In this document: in pieces, positions 1 to 4,960 of the stretch
Numbering within the stretch: the first letter of the stretch is position 1
How the letters are laid out: each line of letters begins with the position of its first letter
Source of the DNA: Streptosporangiaceae bacterium
GTDB lineage: Bacteria; Actinomycetota; Actinomycetes; Streptosporangiales; Streptosporangiaceae
NCBI GenBank assembly: GCA_030042885.1
Contig: JASHYW010000743.1
Span: 1-5,113 of the forward strand
DNA: 5,113 bases
Reading direction: 5' to 3'
The notes under the pieces: model-generated
What the model saw: the letters and a program-made list of their open reading frames with translations, nothing else
Databases searched by the model: none
What the model was told of the DNA's origin: nothing
Made by a program: the position numbers and the translations under genes

Positions 1-834
1 GCAGTCGCCGGCCGCCCAGACGTCCGGGGCCGAGGTGTGCATCCGCTCGTCCACCATGATCCCGTCCGCGGACCCGGTCCGCACCCCGGCGGCCCGGGCC
101 AGGGCGGTATTGGCCTGCTTCTTGGTGCACACGACCGCGAGGTCGCACGGGATCTCCCCGTCCGAGGTAGCCACGGCCCGGACCGAGCCCTCGCCGAGGA
201 AACCGGCCAGGGTCGTGCCGAAGTGGAGCTCGGCGCCCTTCTCCCGCCAGGAATCCTGCACCGGGGCGACGATATCGGGATCGGTGGCTGCCGACAGCGC
301 CCACGCGCCCGGGTCGATCAGGTGCGTCTGGATGCCGCGGTGACACAGCGCGGTGACCATCTCGAGGCCCAGCGGGGACGCCTCGACCACGACCGCCGAG
401 CGGACACCGTCGAGGACCTTGTCCCATTCCATGGCCCGCCGGATGTTCTTCACGTAGTACAGGCCACCCAGATCGGTTCCGGGTACCCCGGGGCTGGCGT
501 AGTCGAACCCGGTGGCCACAATCAGCTTGTCGTAGCCGATCTCGCCCTCACCCGCGACGGACACGACCTTCCGCCCGGTGTCGAACCCGGTGACCCGTGT
601 CTCATAGTGGATGTCAATGCCCTGGCCCGCGTACGCTTCCCTTGTTGCCAGAAAGAGCCGCTCGAAGTCGGGAATCTCCTTGCCGTGCACATAGGGAATG
701 CCGCACGGGCTGTACCCGACGTCCTCGAACTCGGTGTAGACGCGGACGTCCGCGGTACCGTCCACGGCCTTCGCGGCCCCGGCCGCGCCGATGCCCGCAG
801 CGCCGCCGCCGATCACCACGATCCGCTGGGCCAT
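1..834 (-). CDS. FAD-dependent pyridine nucleotide-disulfide oxidoreductase, CoA-disulfide reductase/NADH oxidase type (3' end outside window)
   Basis: The 278 visible codons run off the left edge. The N-terminus has an FAD Rossmann motif (VVIGGGAAGIGAA, residues 6-18). SPCGIPY at 42-48 carries a single cysteine (Cys44), the redox-active cysteine pattern of CoA-disulfide reductases and water-forming NADH oxidases. LIVATGFDY follows at 104-112, and the second FAD motif DVWAAGDC (271-278) ends the visible part. About 150-250 residues, the dimerisation domain, should lie off the window. The family reduces CoA disulfide, persulfide or oxygen using NAD(P)H in the cytoplasm. Oddly, the usual NAD(P)H glycine motif GxGxxG is replaced by EASPLG (151-156), so the electron donor may differ. 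The ATG at 834 is chosen because GAAGAGGG lies 5 nt upstream and the FAD motif begins directly after it. The gene diverges from the XRE-cupin regulator. The family call is firm; the substrate is unknown. Confidence 0.9.
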   Translation of the reverse strand, partial: MAQRIVVIGGGAAGIGAAGAAKAVDGTADVRVYTEFEDVGYSPCGIPYVHGKEIPDFERLFLATREAYAGQGIDIHYETRVTGFDTGRKVVSVAGEGEIGYDKLIVATGFDYASPGVPGTDLGGLYYVKNIRRAMEWDKVLDGVRSAVVVEASPLGLEMVTALCHRGIQTHLIDPGAWALSAATDPDIVAPVQDSWREKGAELHFGTTLAGFLGEGSVRAVATSDGEIPCDLAVVCTKKQANTALARAAGVRTGSADGIMVDERMHTSAPDVWAAGDC

Positions 835-864
835 CAGCACCCTCTTCCCCGAGCAGGGACGAGA

Positions 865-908
865 CGTTTAGTATCCGCTATGACTCGTACACTATCCTGG
901 CTAGGACC
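865..908. promoter_or_regulatory. Divergent promoter/operator region between flavoprotein and XRE-cupin regulator
   Basis: This is the most AT-rich patch between the two divergent genes. AGTATCCG (870-877) and CGTACACT (886-893) form an imperfect inverted repeat, matching 6 of 8 positions with an 8-nt spacer, a plausible operator. Two hexamers fit the actinobacterial -10 pattern TAnnnT: TATCCT (893-898, plus) and TAGTGT (894-889, minus). They overlap, so polymerase binding in the two directions would compete. No clear -35 boxes are visible. Autoregulation by the neighbouring XRE protein is inferred from position only. Confidence 0.4.
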
Positions 909-959
909 ATGCTGAACGTCAAGACACCATCACCGTTCTCCCGGGCGGACACCGCATGA
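909..959 (+). CDS. Possible 16-codon leader ORF overlapping the regulator start
   Basis: ATG at 909 opens a frame of 16 codons (MLNVKTPSPFSRADTA). Its TGA (957-959) overlaps the ATG of the XRE-cupin gene in an ATGA junction. The plus-strand -10-like TATCCT (893-898) would place a transcript start around 905-907, so the message would be almost leaderless. AGGA at 903-906 is too close to be a good ribosome binding site. The ATGA overlap suggests translational coupling to the regulator, but in a sequence this short it may be chance. Confidence 0.2.
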   Translation: MLNVKTPSPFSRADTA

Positions 960-1600
960 ACCGGGTGCCGCGCACCGACGGGCCACCCTGCCTGGACGTG
1001 CAGCCGAAGAGCCACCCGGACGGGGCAGCCGGGGACCTGGAGCGCATCGTCGGCTCGATCGGCCTGAAGGTGTTCAGCCTCCGCAAGCGGATGGGCCTGT
1101 CCCTGCAGCAGCTGGGCGAACGCTCCGACGTATCGGCGGCCGCGATCCACAAGATCGAGCAGGGCGGCATGGTGCCGACCATCACCACGCTGCTCAAGAT
1201 TGCGGGCGCGCTCGGCCGCCCGGTCTCCTACTTCGTGGAAGAAGACCTCGGCCCGGATGACGTGGCCGTGCTCACCCCGCCGGATGAGGACCGGCCGGTG
1301 TACACCTCGCACAAGGGCATCACGCTGAACAGCATCTCCGGGCCCTACGGCCGGTTCCTGCTGGCCGGGGCGCGGGCCACCGTGGCGCCTGGCGCGAATA
1401 GCGGGCGCAAGCCCATGCAGCACCCAGGCGAGGAACTCGTGCACGTCACCGAGGGGCTGCTGGAGTTCACCGTGACCGGGCAGCTGTACCAGGTCGGAAT
1501 CGGGAGCACGCTGCACTTCCGCGGCGACCAGCCGCATACCTGGCGCAACCCGGGCACCGGCGAGGTGCACGCGGTCTGGATGGCGCTGCGGCCGCAGTGA
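956..1600 (+). CDS. XRE family transcriptional regulator with C-terminal cupin domain
   Basis: The 214-residue protein has an XRE-type helix-turn-helix at about 37-93 (LRKRMGLSLQQLGERSDVS, then a recognition segment AAAIHKIEQG) and a cupin_2 domain at about 130-214. Cupin-type residues are His156 and Glu160 in HPGEELVHVTEG and His194 in FRGDQPHTWRNPG; the usual HxH is reduced to a single His (Gln155-His156), so metal binding is uncertain. Such proteins are one-component regulators that bind DNA with the HTH and sense a small ligand with the cupin. ATG 956 is the only ATG between the upstream in-frame stop (902-904) and the HTH; a GTG at 965 is an alternative. A weak GGGCGG lies 7 nt upstream. 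The first 28 residues are a poorly conserved-looking tail. It is co-transcribed with the transferase through a 4-nt overlap and probably controls the divergent flavoprotein too. Confidence 0.92.
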   Translation: MNRVPRTDGPPCLDVQPKSHPDGAAGDLERIVGSIGLKVFSLRKRMGLSLQQLGERSDVSAAAIHKIEQGGMVPTITTLLKIAGALGRPVSYFVEEDLGPDDVAVLTPPDEDRPVYTSHKGITLNSISGPYGRFLLAGARATVAPGANSGRKPMQHPGEELVHVTEGLLEFTVTGQLYQVGIGSTLHFRGDQPHTWRNPGTGEVHAVWMALRPQ

Positions 1601-2247
1601 GCCAGTTCCCCGTGATCGCCGGCATCCTGCCGCCGGTTGTGGCGGCCGCGGAATCCATCGGGCCCGAGCCGGAGCAGCGACCGGGCTCACGGCTCTTCCG
1701 GGCCGAGGAGGCGGCCGTGCGCACCGCCGGGCCGCGGCGCCGGGCCGAGTTCACCGCAGGCCGGGCATGTGCCCGGGCGGCACTGGCCGCTCTCGGCGTG
1801 CCCGCGGCACCGGTCCTGGCGGGCCGGGCGGGCGAGCCCCGCTGGCCGGCCGGGGTGACCGGCAGCATCACGCACTGCGCCGGTTACCGCGCCTGTGCCG
1901 CGGCGTGGACGGCCGACGTGGCCGCCATCGGCATCGACGCCGAACCGGACGCCGGGCTCCCGGCCGGGCTGATCGAGTCGGTAGCTGACGGCGAGGAGCG
2001 GGCGTGGATCGCCTGGCAGGCGGCGTCCGCTCCCTCAGTGTGCTGGGACCGGCTGCTGTTCAGCGCCAAGGAAGCTGTAGCCAAGCTGTGGTACCCGCTG
2101 ACCGGGCAATGGCTGGGGTTCGGCCACGTAACCGTCTTCCCAGCCACGGCCGGCACGTTCGACGTCCGCGTGGCCGGACCCCGCCTGACGGGCCGGTGGC
2201 TGGCCCGCGGCGGGCTGATCGTGACCGCGGTCACCACGGCCTGGTGA
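1597..2247 (+). CDS. 4'-phosphopantetheinyl transferase, PptT/EntD (Sfp) superfamily
   Basis: The 216-residue enzyme transfers the phosphopantetheine arm of CoA to a serine of acyl or peptidyl carrier proteins, giving the holo form and 3',5'-ADP. Visible family motifs are R-x3-F-x2-GR-x-CAR (48-60), PRWPAGVTGSITHC (81-94), IGIDAEP (111-117) and WDRLLFSAKEAVAKLWYPLTG (150-170). Asp114, Glu116 and Glu159 are the expected Mg-binding acids and Lys158/Lys163 the conserved lysines. The C-terminal LGF...GTF...GRW...GLIVTAV layout resembles mycobacterial PptT, and the length is normal. The start is GTG inside the GTGA overlap with the regulator stop, so translation is probably coupled; no strong ribosome binding site is seen. 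No carrier protein, polyketide or peptide synthase gene is in the window, so its target could be distant. The reading frame is intact with all key residues. Confidence 0.95.
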   Translation: MSQFPVIAGILPPVVAAAESIGPEPEQRPGSRLFRAEEAAVRTAGPRRRAEFTAGRACARAALAALGVPAAPVLAGRAGEPRWPAGVTGSITHCAGYRACAAAWTADVAAIGIDAEPDAGLPAGLIESVADGEERAWIAWQAASAPSVCWDRLLFSAKEAVAKLWYPLTGQWLGFGHVTVFPATAGTFDVRVAGPRLTGRWLARGGLIVTAVTTAW

Positions 2248-2249
2248 TC
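2229..2249. terminator. Hairpin over the abutting stop codons, candidate bidirectional terminator
   Basis: GGTCACCA (2229-2236) pairs with TGGTGATC (2242-2249) across a 5-nt CGGCC loop: 8 pairs with one G-U wobble in the plus-strand RNA. The hairpin contains the transferase stop and ends inside the DUF1348 stop. No T-run follows, which is common for actinobacterial terminators. A perfect 14-bp palindrome, GTGACCGCGGTCAC (2221-2234), overlaps its left arm. Confidence 0.45.
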
Positions 2250-2711
2250 AGCGCAGCGGCAACGGCTGACCTCGCTTTGCTTCCGGCCGCGGCCCGAAGA
2301 TGCGCCGGTCGGCCTCGGCGATGGGCACGTCGTTGATGCTGGCTTCCCGGCGCTTCATGTAGCCGTCCGCGTCGAGCTCCCACAGCTCGTTACCGTAGCT
2401 GCGGAACCACTGGCCGGACGCATCGTGGCACTCGTACTGGAACCGCACGGCAATCCGGTTGCCGTGGAACGACCACAGGTCCTTGCGCAAGGCGTAGTCG
2501 AGTTCGCGGGCCCACTTCCGGCGCAGGAACTCAATGATCTCGGCCCGGCCGACGATGAACTCGTCCCGGTTGCGCCAGACCGAGTCCTCTCTGTAGGCCC
2601 GGCGACCCGCTCCGCGTCACTGGTGTTCCACGCATCCTCGGTCGCCTGGACCTTCTGCCGGGCGGTTTCTTCGGTAACGATATCCGCCTGCTGGACAGGC
2701 GCTGGGCGCAA
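2248..2711 (-). pseudogene. DUF1348 family (SnoaL/NTF2-like) protein, frameshifted
   Basis: Two frames together spell one DUF1348 protein. The N-terminal part VTEETARQKVQATEDAWNTS is read in one frame. [14 protein letters not shown], then [36 protein letters not shown] and [17 protein letters not shown] are read in another. One base is missing around 2596-2603, next to a CCC run (GGG on the coding strand); adding it gives VAGAYREDS and a single 154-residue product, the normal family length. DUF1348 folds as an NTF2/SnoaL cone; no reaction is established for the family. The best start for that length is TTG at 2711, but no ribosome binding site is seen. As sequenced, only a piece such as TTG 2490 to 2248 (80 residues) could be made. 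Its stop abuts the transferase stop. It is either a real frameshift or a one-base sequence error; the rest of the frame is well preserved. Confidence 0.85.
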
Positions 2712-3002
2712 GCGGAGAACCGGATTTACCCGCTGGTTCTGTCCGAGCCGGAGGCCTGCCAGCGAGCAGTCACGGTGATCCGCGCGATCGCGGACCGGCT
2801 CCGCTCCGTGACCACGACGGCGGACCTCGCCGACAGGTTTGGACAGGCCGAGGCGCTGGCTGTGAGCGCCGCAGGCGAGAGCGGCGCTCCGATCGACGAC
2901 CTGCACGCCGGCGCACTGGCCGGCGCCGGGTTCCGCTTGCGGTACCAGGATATCCTGGCCGGATCACCGCACGCGGCCGACGGTGAATCCGCGCCGACGT
3001 GA
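2688..3002 (+). CDS. Small hypothetical protein, 5' end unresolved
   Basis: I do not recognise a named family. Coding character (GC-rich third positions and a protein-like sequence) begins at about 2688 with LLDRRWAQAENRIYPLV and runs to TGA 3000-3002, roughly 104 residues. The first conventional start codon is GTG 2775, which would cut off that well-formed N-terminal part and leave 75 residues. No ATG, GTG or TTG exists in frame between the upstream stop (2556-2558) and 2775, so the gene is 5'-truncated, frameshifted, or uses CTG (2688/2691). The predicted protein is rich in Ala, Arg, Asp and Leu, likely helical, soluble, with no signal peptide or membrane segment. It lies 21 nt before the amidohydrolase in the same direction and is probably its operon partner. 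Its 5' end overlaps the DUF1348 5' end on the opposite strand. Confidence 0.6.
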   Translation: MLDRRWAQAENRIYPLVLSEPEACQRAVTVIRAIADRLRSVTTTADLADRFGQAEALAVSAAGESGAPIDDLHAGALAGAGFRLRYQDILAGSPHAADGESAPT

Positions 3003-3010
3003 TAAGAGCA

Positions 3011-3016
3011 AAGGAG
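3011..3016 (+). promoter_or_regulatory. Ribosome binding site of the amidohydrolase
   Basis: AAGGAG ends 7 nt before ATG 3024, a near-ideal Shine-Dalgarno site. It fixes the start of the amidohydrolase and sits in the 21-nt gap after the small upstream gene. Confidence 0.85.
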
Positions 3017-3023
3017 CAGGCTG

Positions 3024-3878
3024 ATGGCACGGGAACGAGTGCAGGGCACGGTCATCGATGCCCACTCGCATATCGGAGCGATGGACGCGTGGAAGTTCTA
3101 TGACCTGAAGGAACCGGTCAAGCCGACCGTGTATGAGTTCGCTACCACCGGCGACTACCTGCGCCACATGGATGATCTGGGGGAAGAGCGCGCGCTGGTG
3201 CTGCCCAACTACGGGATCCCGGTGCAGGGCCAGCCATTTTCGCTGAACCCGCTGGTGCTGGACACGGTCAAGTCGAAGGACCGGATCCGGGGCGGGCTGT
3301 GGGTGTCGTTCCTCCCGCAGAACAAGGAGATGACGCTGGAGGCGCTGCGGCACGCGGGCGAGGAGGGCATCGTCGCGCTCAAGACCACATTCCTGCTCGG
3401 CGGCAACCCCGACCCGGGGACCTGGGACGAGGCGACCCGGGAGATCGCCGAGGCCTGCTTCGCCGCGGCGCGCGAGCACGACCTGGTGTTCCACTTCCAC
3501 ACCAGCCCGGGCGGCACGTCGGACCTGAACAACTACATCCCGCTGGTCGAGCGGTACGCCCGGGAGGTCAAGACCTACCTGGTCCATTTCGGCGGCGGGG
3601 TCAGCGGGCACATCCGGCTGGTGCCCCGGTTCCTGGACTGGGTGGAGCAGGGCTACCAGGTCTACACCGACACCACCTGGGCCATCGGGTTCGGGGTCCG
3701 CTGGCTGCTGACCGAGATCGAGCGGCGCGGCGTCGGCGCGGACCGGGTGCTGTTCGCCTCCGACGAGCCGTGGAGCGACTTCTGGGGCGAGTACTACAAG
3801 ATCGCCGGCCAGCCGGTGAGCGACGAGCTGAAGCAGCGGATCCTGCACCAGAACTTCGAAGAACTCTACGGCGATTAG
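3024..3878 (+). CDS. Amidohydrolase family protein (ACMSD-like, amidohydrolase_2)
   Basis: This complete 284-residue TIM-barrel metal-dependent hydrolase or decarboxylase has DAHSHIG (12-18, metal ligands His14 and His16), VFHFHTSPGG (155-164, His157/His159), LVHFGGG (186-192, His188, matching the catalytic histidine of ACMSD) and FASDEPW (244-250, Asp247, the conserved metal aspartate). The HxH...H...H...D order with a single zinc is that of the ACMSD/amidohydrolase_2 group, which acts on amide, C-C or carboxyl groups of small cytoplasmic molecules. The length is typical, and no signal peptide is present. The exact substrate cannot be read from sequence; the segment FWGEYYKIAGQPVSDELKQR near the end is the usual group C-terminal helix region. 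It is preceded by a small gene (21-nt gap) and followed 17 nt later by the LOR gene signals, so an operon is likely. Nothing is missing from the active site. Confidence 0.92.
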   Translation: MARERVQGTVIDAHSHIGAMDAWKFYDLKEPVKPTVYEFATTGDYLRHMDDLGEERALVLPNYGIPVQGQPFSLNPLVLDTVKSKDRIRGGLWVSFLPQNKEMTLEALRHAGEEGIVALKTTFLLGGNPDPGTWDEATREIAEACFAAAREHDLVFHFHTSPGGTSDLNNYIPLVERYAREVKTYLVHFGGGVSGHIRLVPRFLDWVEQGYQVYTDTTWAIGFGVRWLLTEIERRGVGADRVLFASDEPWSDFWGEYYKIAGQPVSDELKQRILHQNFEELYGD

Positions 3879-3880
3879 GC

Positions 3881-3888
3881 GGGAGGAG
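3881..3888 (+). promoter_or_regulatory. Ribosome binding site pointing to GTG 3896, out of frame with the LOR protein
   Basis: GGGAGGAG lies 7 nt before GTG 3896 and 33 nt before ATG 3922. It therefore serves GTG 3896, but that codon is out of frame with the LOR protein. One extra G in the GGGG run at 3904-3907 would join them as MSAGADHYRMRQKL. This is why a missing base is suspected at the LOR start. Confidence 0.6.
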
Positions 3889-3921
3889 CGCCGCGGTGAG
3901 CGCGGGGCGGATCACTACCGA

Positions 3922-4587
3922 ATGCGCCAGAAGCTGGTCTCGATCGGCGATGACTACTGGATCGAGAACGACCGGGGCGAGCGCATCTGCAAGATCGACA
4001 GCAAGGCCCTGCGGCTGCGCAAGACGCTGATCTTCGAAGACGCCCGCGGTGCGGAGCTGGTGAAGATCCAAGAGCGCATGCTGCACGCCCGCGACACGAT
4101 GGAGATCGAGGACCGGGACGGGAACCGGGTCGCCACGGTCAAGAAGGCGCTGATCACGCCGCTGCGCGAGCGGTGGACCGTAACGGTGGCCGATGGCCCT
4201 GACCTGGAAGTCAAGGGCAACATCGTGGACCACGAGTACACCATCGAGGACGGCCGCACCAAGGCGGCAGAGGTGTCCAAGAGCTGGTTCCGGGTCGCCG
4301 ACACCTACGGCGTCGAGGTCGCTCCCGGTCAGGATCCGGTGGTGATCTTGGCCGTCACTGCGGTGCTGGACCACCATGGCCCACCCGGAGCGCTGATCGC
4401 CGGGGTTGGTCCGGGTAGATCTGCGGTCACCGGGCCGGGAGACCGTCGCTGGCCCGCGTGGCCTCCGGCCTCCGGGGAGGCAGCCGGCCCGCTGCGGGCA
4501 AGTGGTGAGCGGGAGTGCCGATCGCCTAAGGCGTCTGGCGGCCCGTACGGCATCGACGCACGCGCGTACGAGGTCGGGCTCCTGTAG
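3922..4587 (+). CDS. LOR/tubby-like (LURP-one-related) family protein, probably frameshifted at both ends
   Basis: Residues 1-150 match the LOR fold (relatives: plant LURP-one-related, bacterial YxjI-like): MRQKLVSIGDDYWIEN, LRLRKTLIFEDARG, MEIEDRDGNRVATVKKALI, LEVKGNIVDHEYTIE, KSWFRVADTYGVEVAPGQ and VVILAVTAVLD, a set of beta hairpins forming a phospholipid-scramblase-like barrel. No enzymatic role is established for bacterial members; lipid or membrane association is a family inference. ATG 3922 lacks a nearby ribosome binding site; the strong site at 3881-3888 serves GTG 3896 in another frame. After Asp150 the frame continues for 71 low-complexity residues unlike the family. Dropping one C at 4371-4375 instead gives VLDHMAHPER and TGA at 4394-4396, a normal C-terminus. 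With both corrections the gene runs 3896-4396 and encodes 166 residues, a typical length. It probably belongs to the amidohydrolase operon. Confidence 0.8.
   Translation: MRQKLVSIGDDYWIENDRGERICKIDSKALRLRKTLIFEDARGAELVKIQERMLHARDTMEIEDRDGNRVATVKKALITPLRERWTVTVADGPDLEVKGNIVDHEYTIEDGRTKAAEVSKSWFRVADTYGVEVAPGQDPVVILAVTAVLDHHGPPGALIAGVGPGRSAVTGPGDRRWPAWPPASGEAAGPLRASGERECRSPKASGGPYGIDARAYEVGLL
4468..4481 (+). terminator. GC hairpin downstream of the LOR gene, weak terminator candidate
   Basis: GCCTC (4468-4472) pairs with GAGGC (4477-4481) around a CGGG loop, flanked by CCGG repeats that allow other pairings. It lies 72 nt after the restored LOR stop at 4396 but inside the frame as it stands. 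No T-run follows. It is kept as a weak candidate because it fits the end of the operon. Confidence 0.25.
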
Positions 4588-4830
4588 CGCGCAGATCATC
4601 CAACTCGGACGCGCCCGTTTGGAATGCGGTCGGCGGCCGCCAGCCATGCAGGCGGATATCGAATCTCAGCGTGACGGCCGATTGTCACCGTACGTAACGA
4701 AGCGCCAGCCCCCCGGAGTATGGCAGCCAGGTGGCACCACGTCGGTCTGAAGCGCCGCGATGAACGTCGCCGCATGATCTCCGCTTCGCCCCTCGCGCGA
4801 GCCGACAGCATCAGCCGTGCCGACCCGGGA

Positions 4831-4858
4831 GGACTGGGACGACTGGACTGGGACGACA
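4831..4858. repeat. Two-copy 14-bp tandem direct repeat
   Basis: GGACTGGGACGACT (4831-4844) is followed at once by GGACTGGGACGACA (4845-4858), 13 of 14 bases identical. It sits in the loop of the GGGAGGA/TCCTCCC inverted repeat. No function is evident. Confidence 0.8.
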
Positions 4859-4884
4859 CGATCTCCCAAATTCCTCCCAACACG

Positions 4885-4923
4885 GGAACAGCTCCCAGTT
4901 GCCGCGCAAGATTGGAGCTGTCC
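4885..4923. repeat. Inverted repeat/hairpin ACAGCTCC...GGAGCTGT
   Basis: ACAGCTCC (4888-4895) pairs perfectly with GGAGCTGT (4914-4921). GG/CC (4885-4886 with 4922-4923) adds two more pairs across a bulged A at 4887. The loop is 18 nt. It could be a terminator or an operator; no T-run follows on either strand. Confidence 0.45.
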
Positions 4924-4933
4924 AGTGAGCTTC

Positions 4934-4953
4934 TGACCTGGCCTCTCAGGTTA
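4934..4953 (-). terminator. Hairpin just downstream of the tRNA-Thr fragment, candidate tRNA terminator
   Basis: TGACCTG (4934-4940) pairs with CAGGTTA (4947-4953) over a 6-nt loop, with one G-T pair. On the minus strand it begins 7 nt after the encoded CCA end of the tRNA fragment, where a tRNA transcription terminator would be. A competing small stem CAGGT/ACCTG (4947-4960) overlaps it. It supports the view that the left side of the fragment is the original downstream flank of the tRNA gene. Confidence 0.35.
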
Positions 4954-4960
4954 AGACCTG

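Larger units (their letters stand above)
4588..4960. other. Intergenic stretch without a convincing gene
   Basis: Several frames are open on both strands here, but none shows a coherent family, a good ribosome binding site or consistent GC-rich third positions. The segment holds small inverted repeats (GGCGGCCGCC 4632-4641; GTGAC 4671-4675 with GTCAC 4684-4688; GGGAGGA 4827-4833 with TCCTCCC 4872-4878), a tandem repeat and two hairpins listed separately. If the LOR gene really ends at 4396, the gene-free stretch is 4397-4960. Confidence 0.6.

Noticed and set aside
37..915. Long plus-strand open frame over the flavoprotein
   Set aside because: The minus-strand frame carries all flavoprotein motifs; this one shows none.
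878..1690. Minus-strand open frame of 270 codons over the regulator
   Set aside because: It is antisense to an XRE-cupin gene with clear domains, has no motif and crosses the promoter region.
2964..3848. Long open frame on the minus strand, 294 codons
   Set aside because: It lies opposite the amidohydrolase, whose motifs and ribosome binding site are clear; the antisense product is rich in Arg, Val, Leu and His with no family pattern, as expected in GC-rich DNA.
4375..4587. C-terminal extension of the LOR protein as a new domain
   Set aside because: A one-base change restores a normal family C-terminus and stop at 4394-4396; the tail is Gly/Pro/Arg-rich without a fold pattern.
3601..4647. 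Long open frame on the minus strand, 348 codons
   Set aside because: It runs antisense to the amidohydrolase end and the LOR gene; its C-terminal part is arginine- and serine-rich low complexity.
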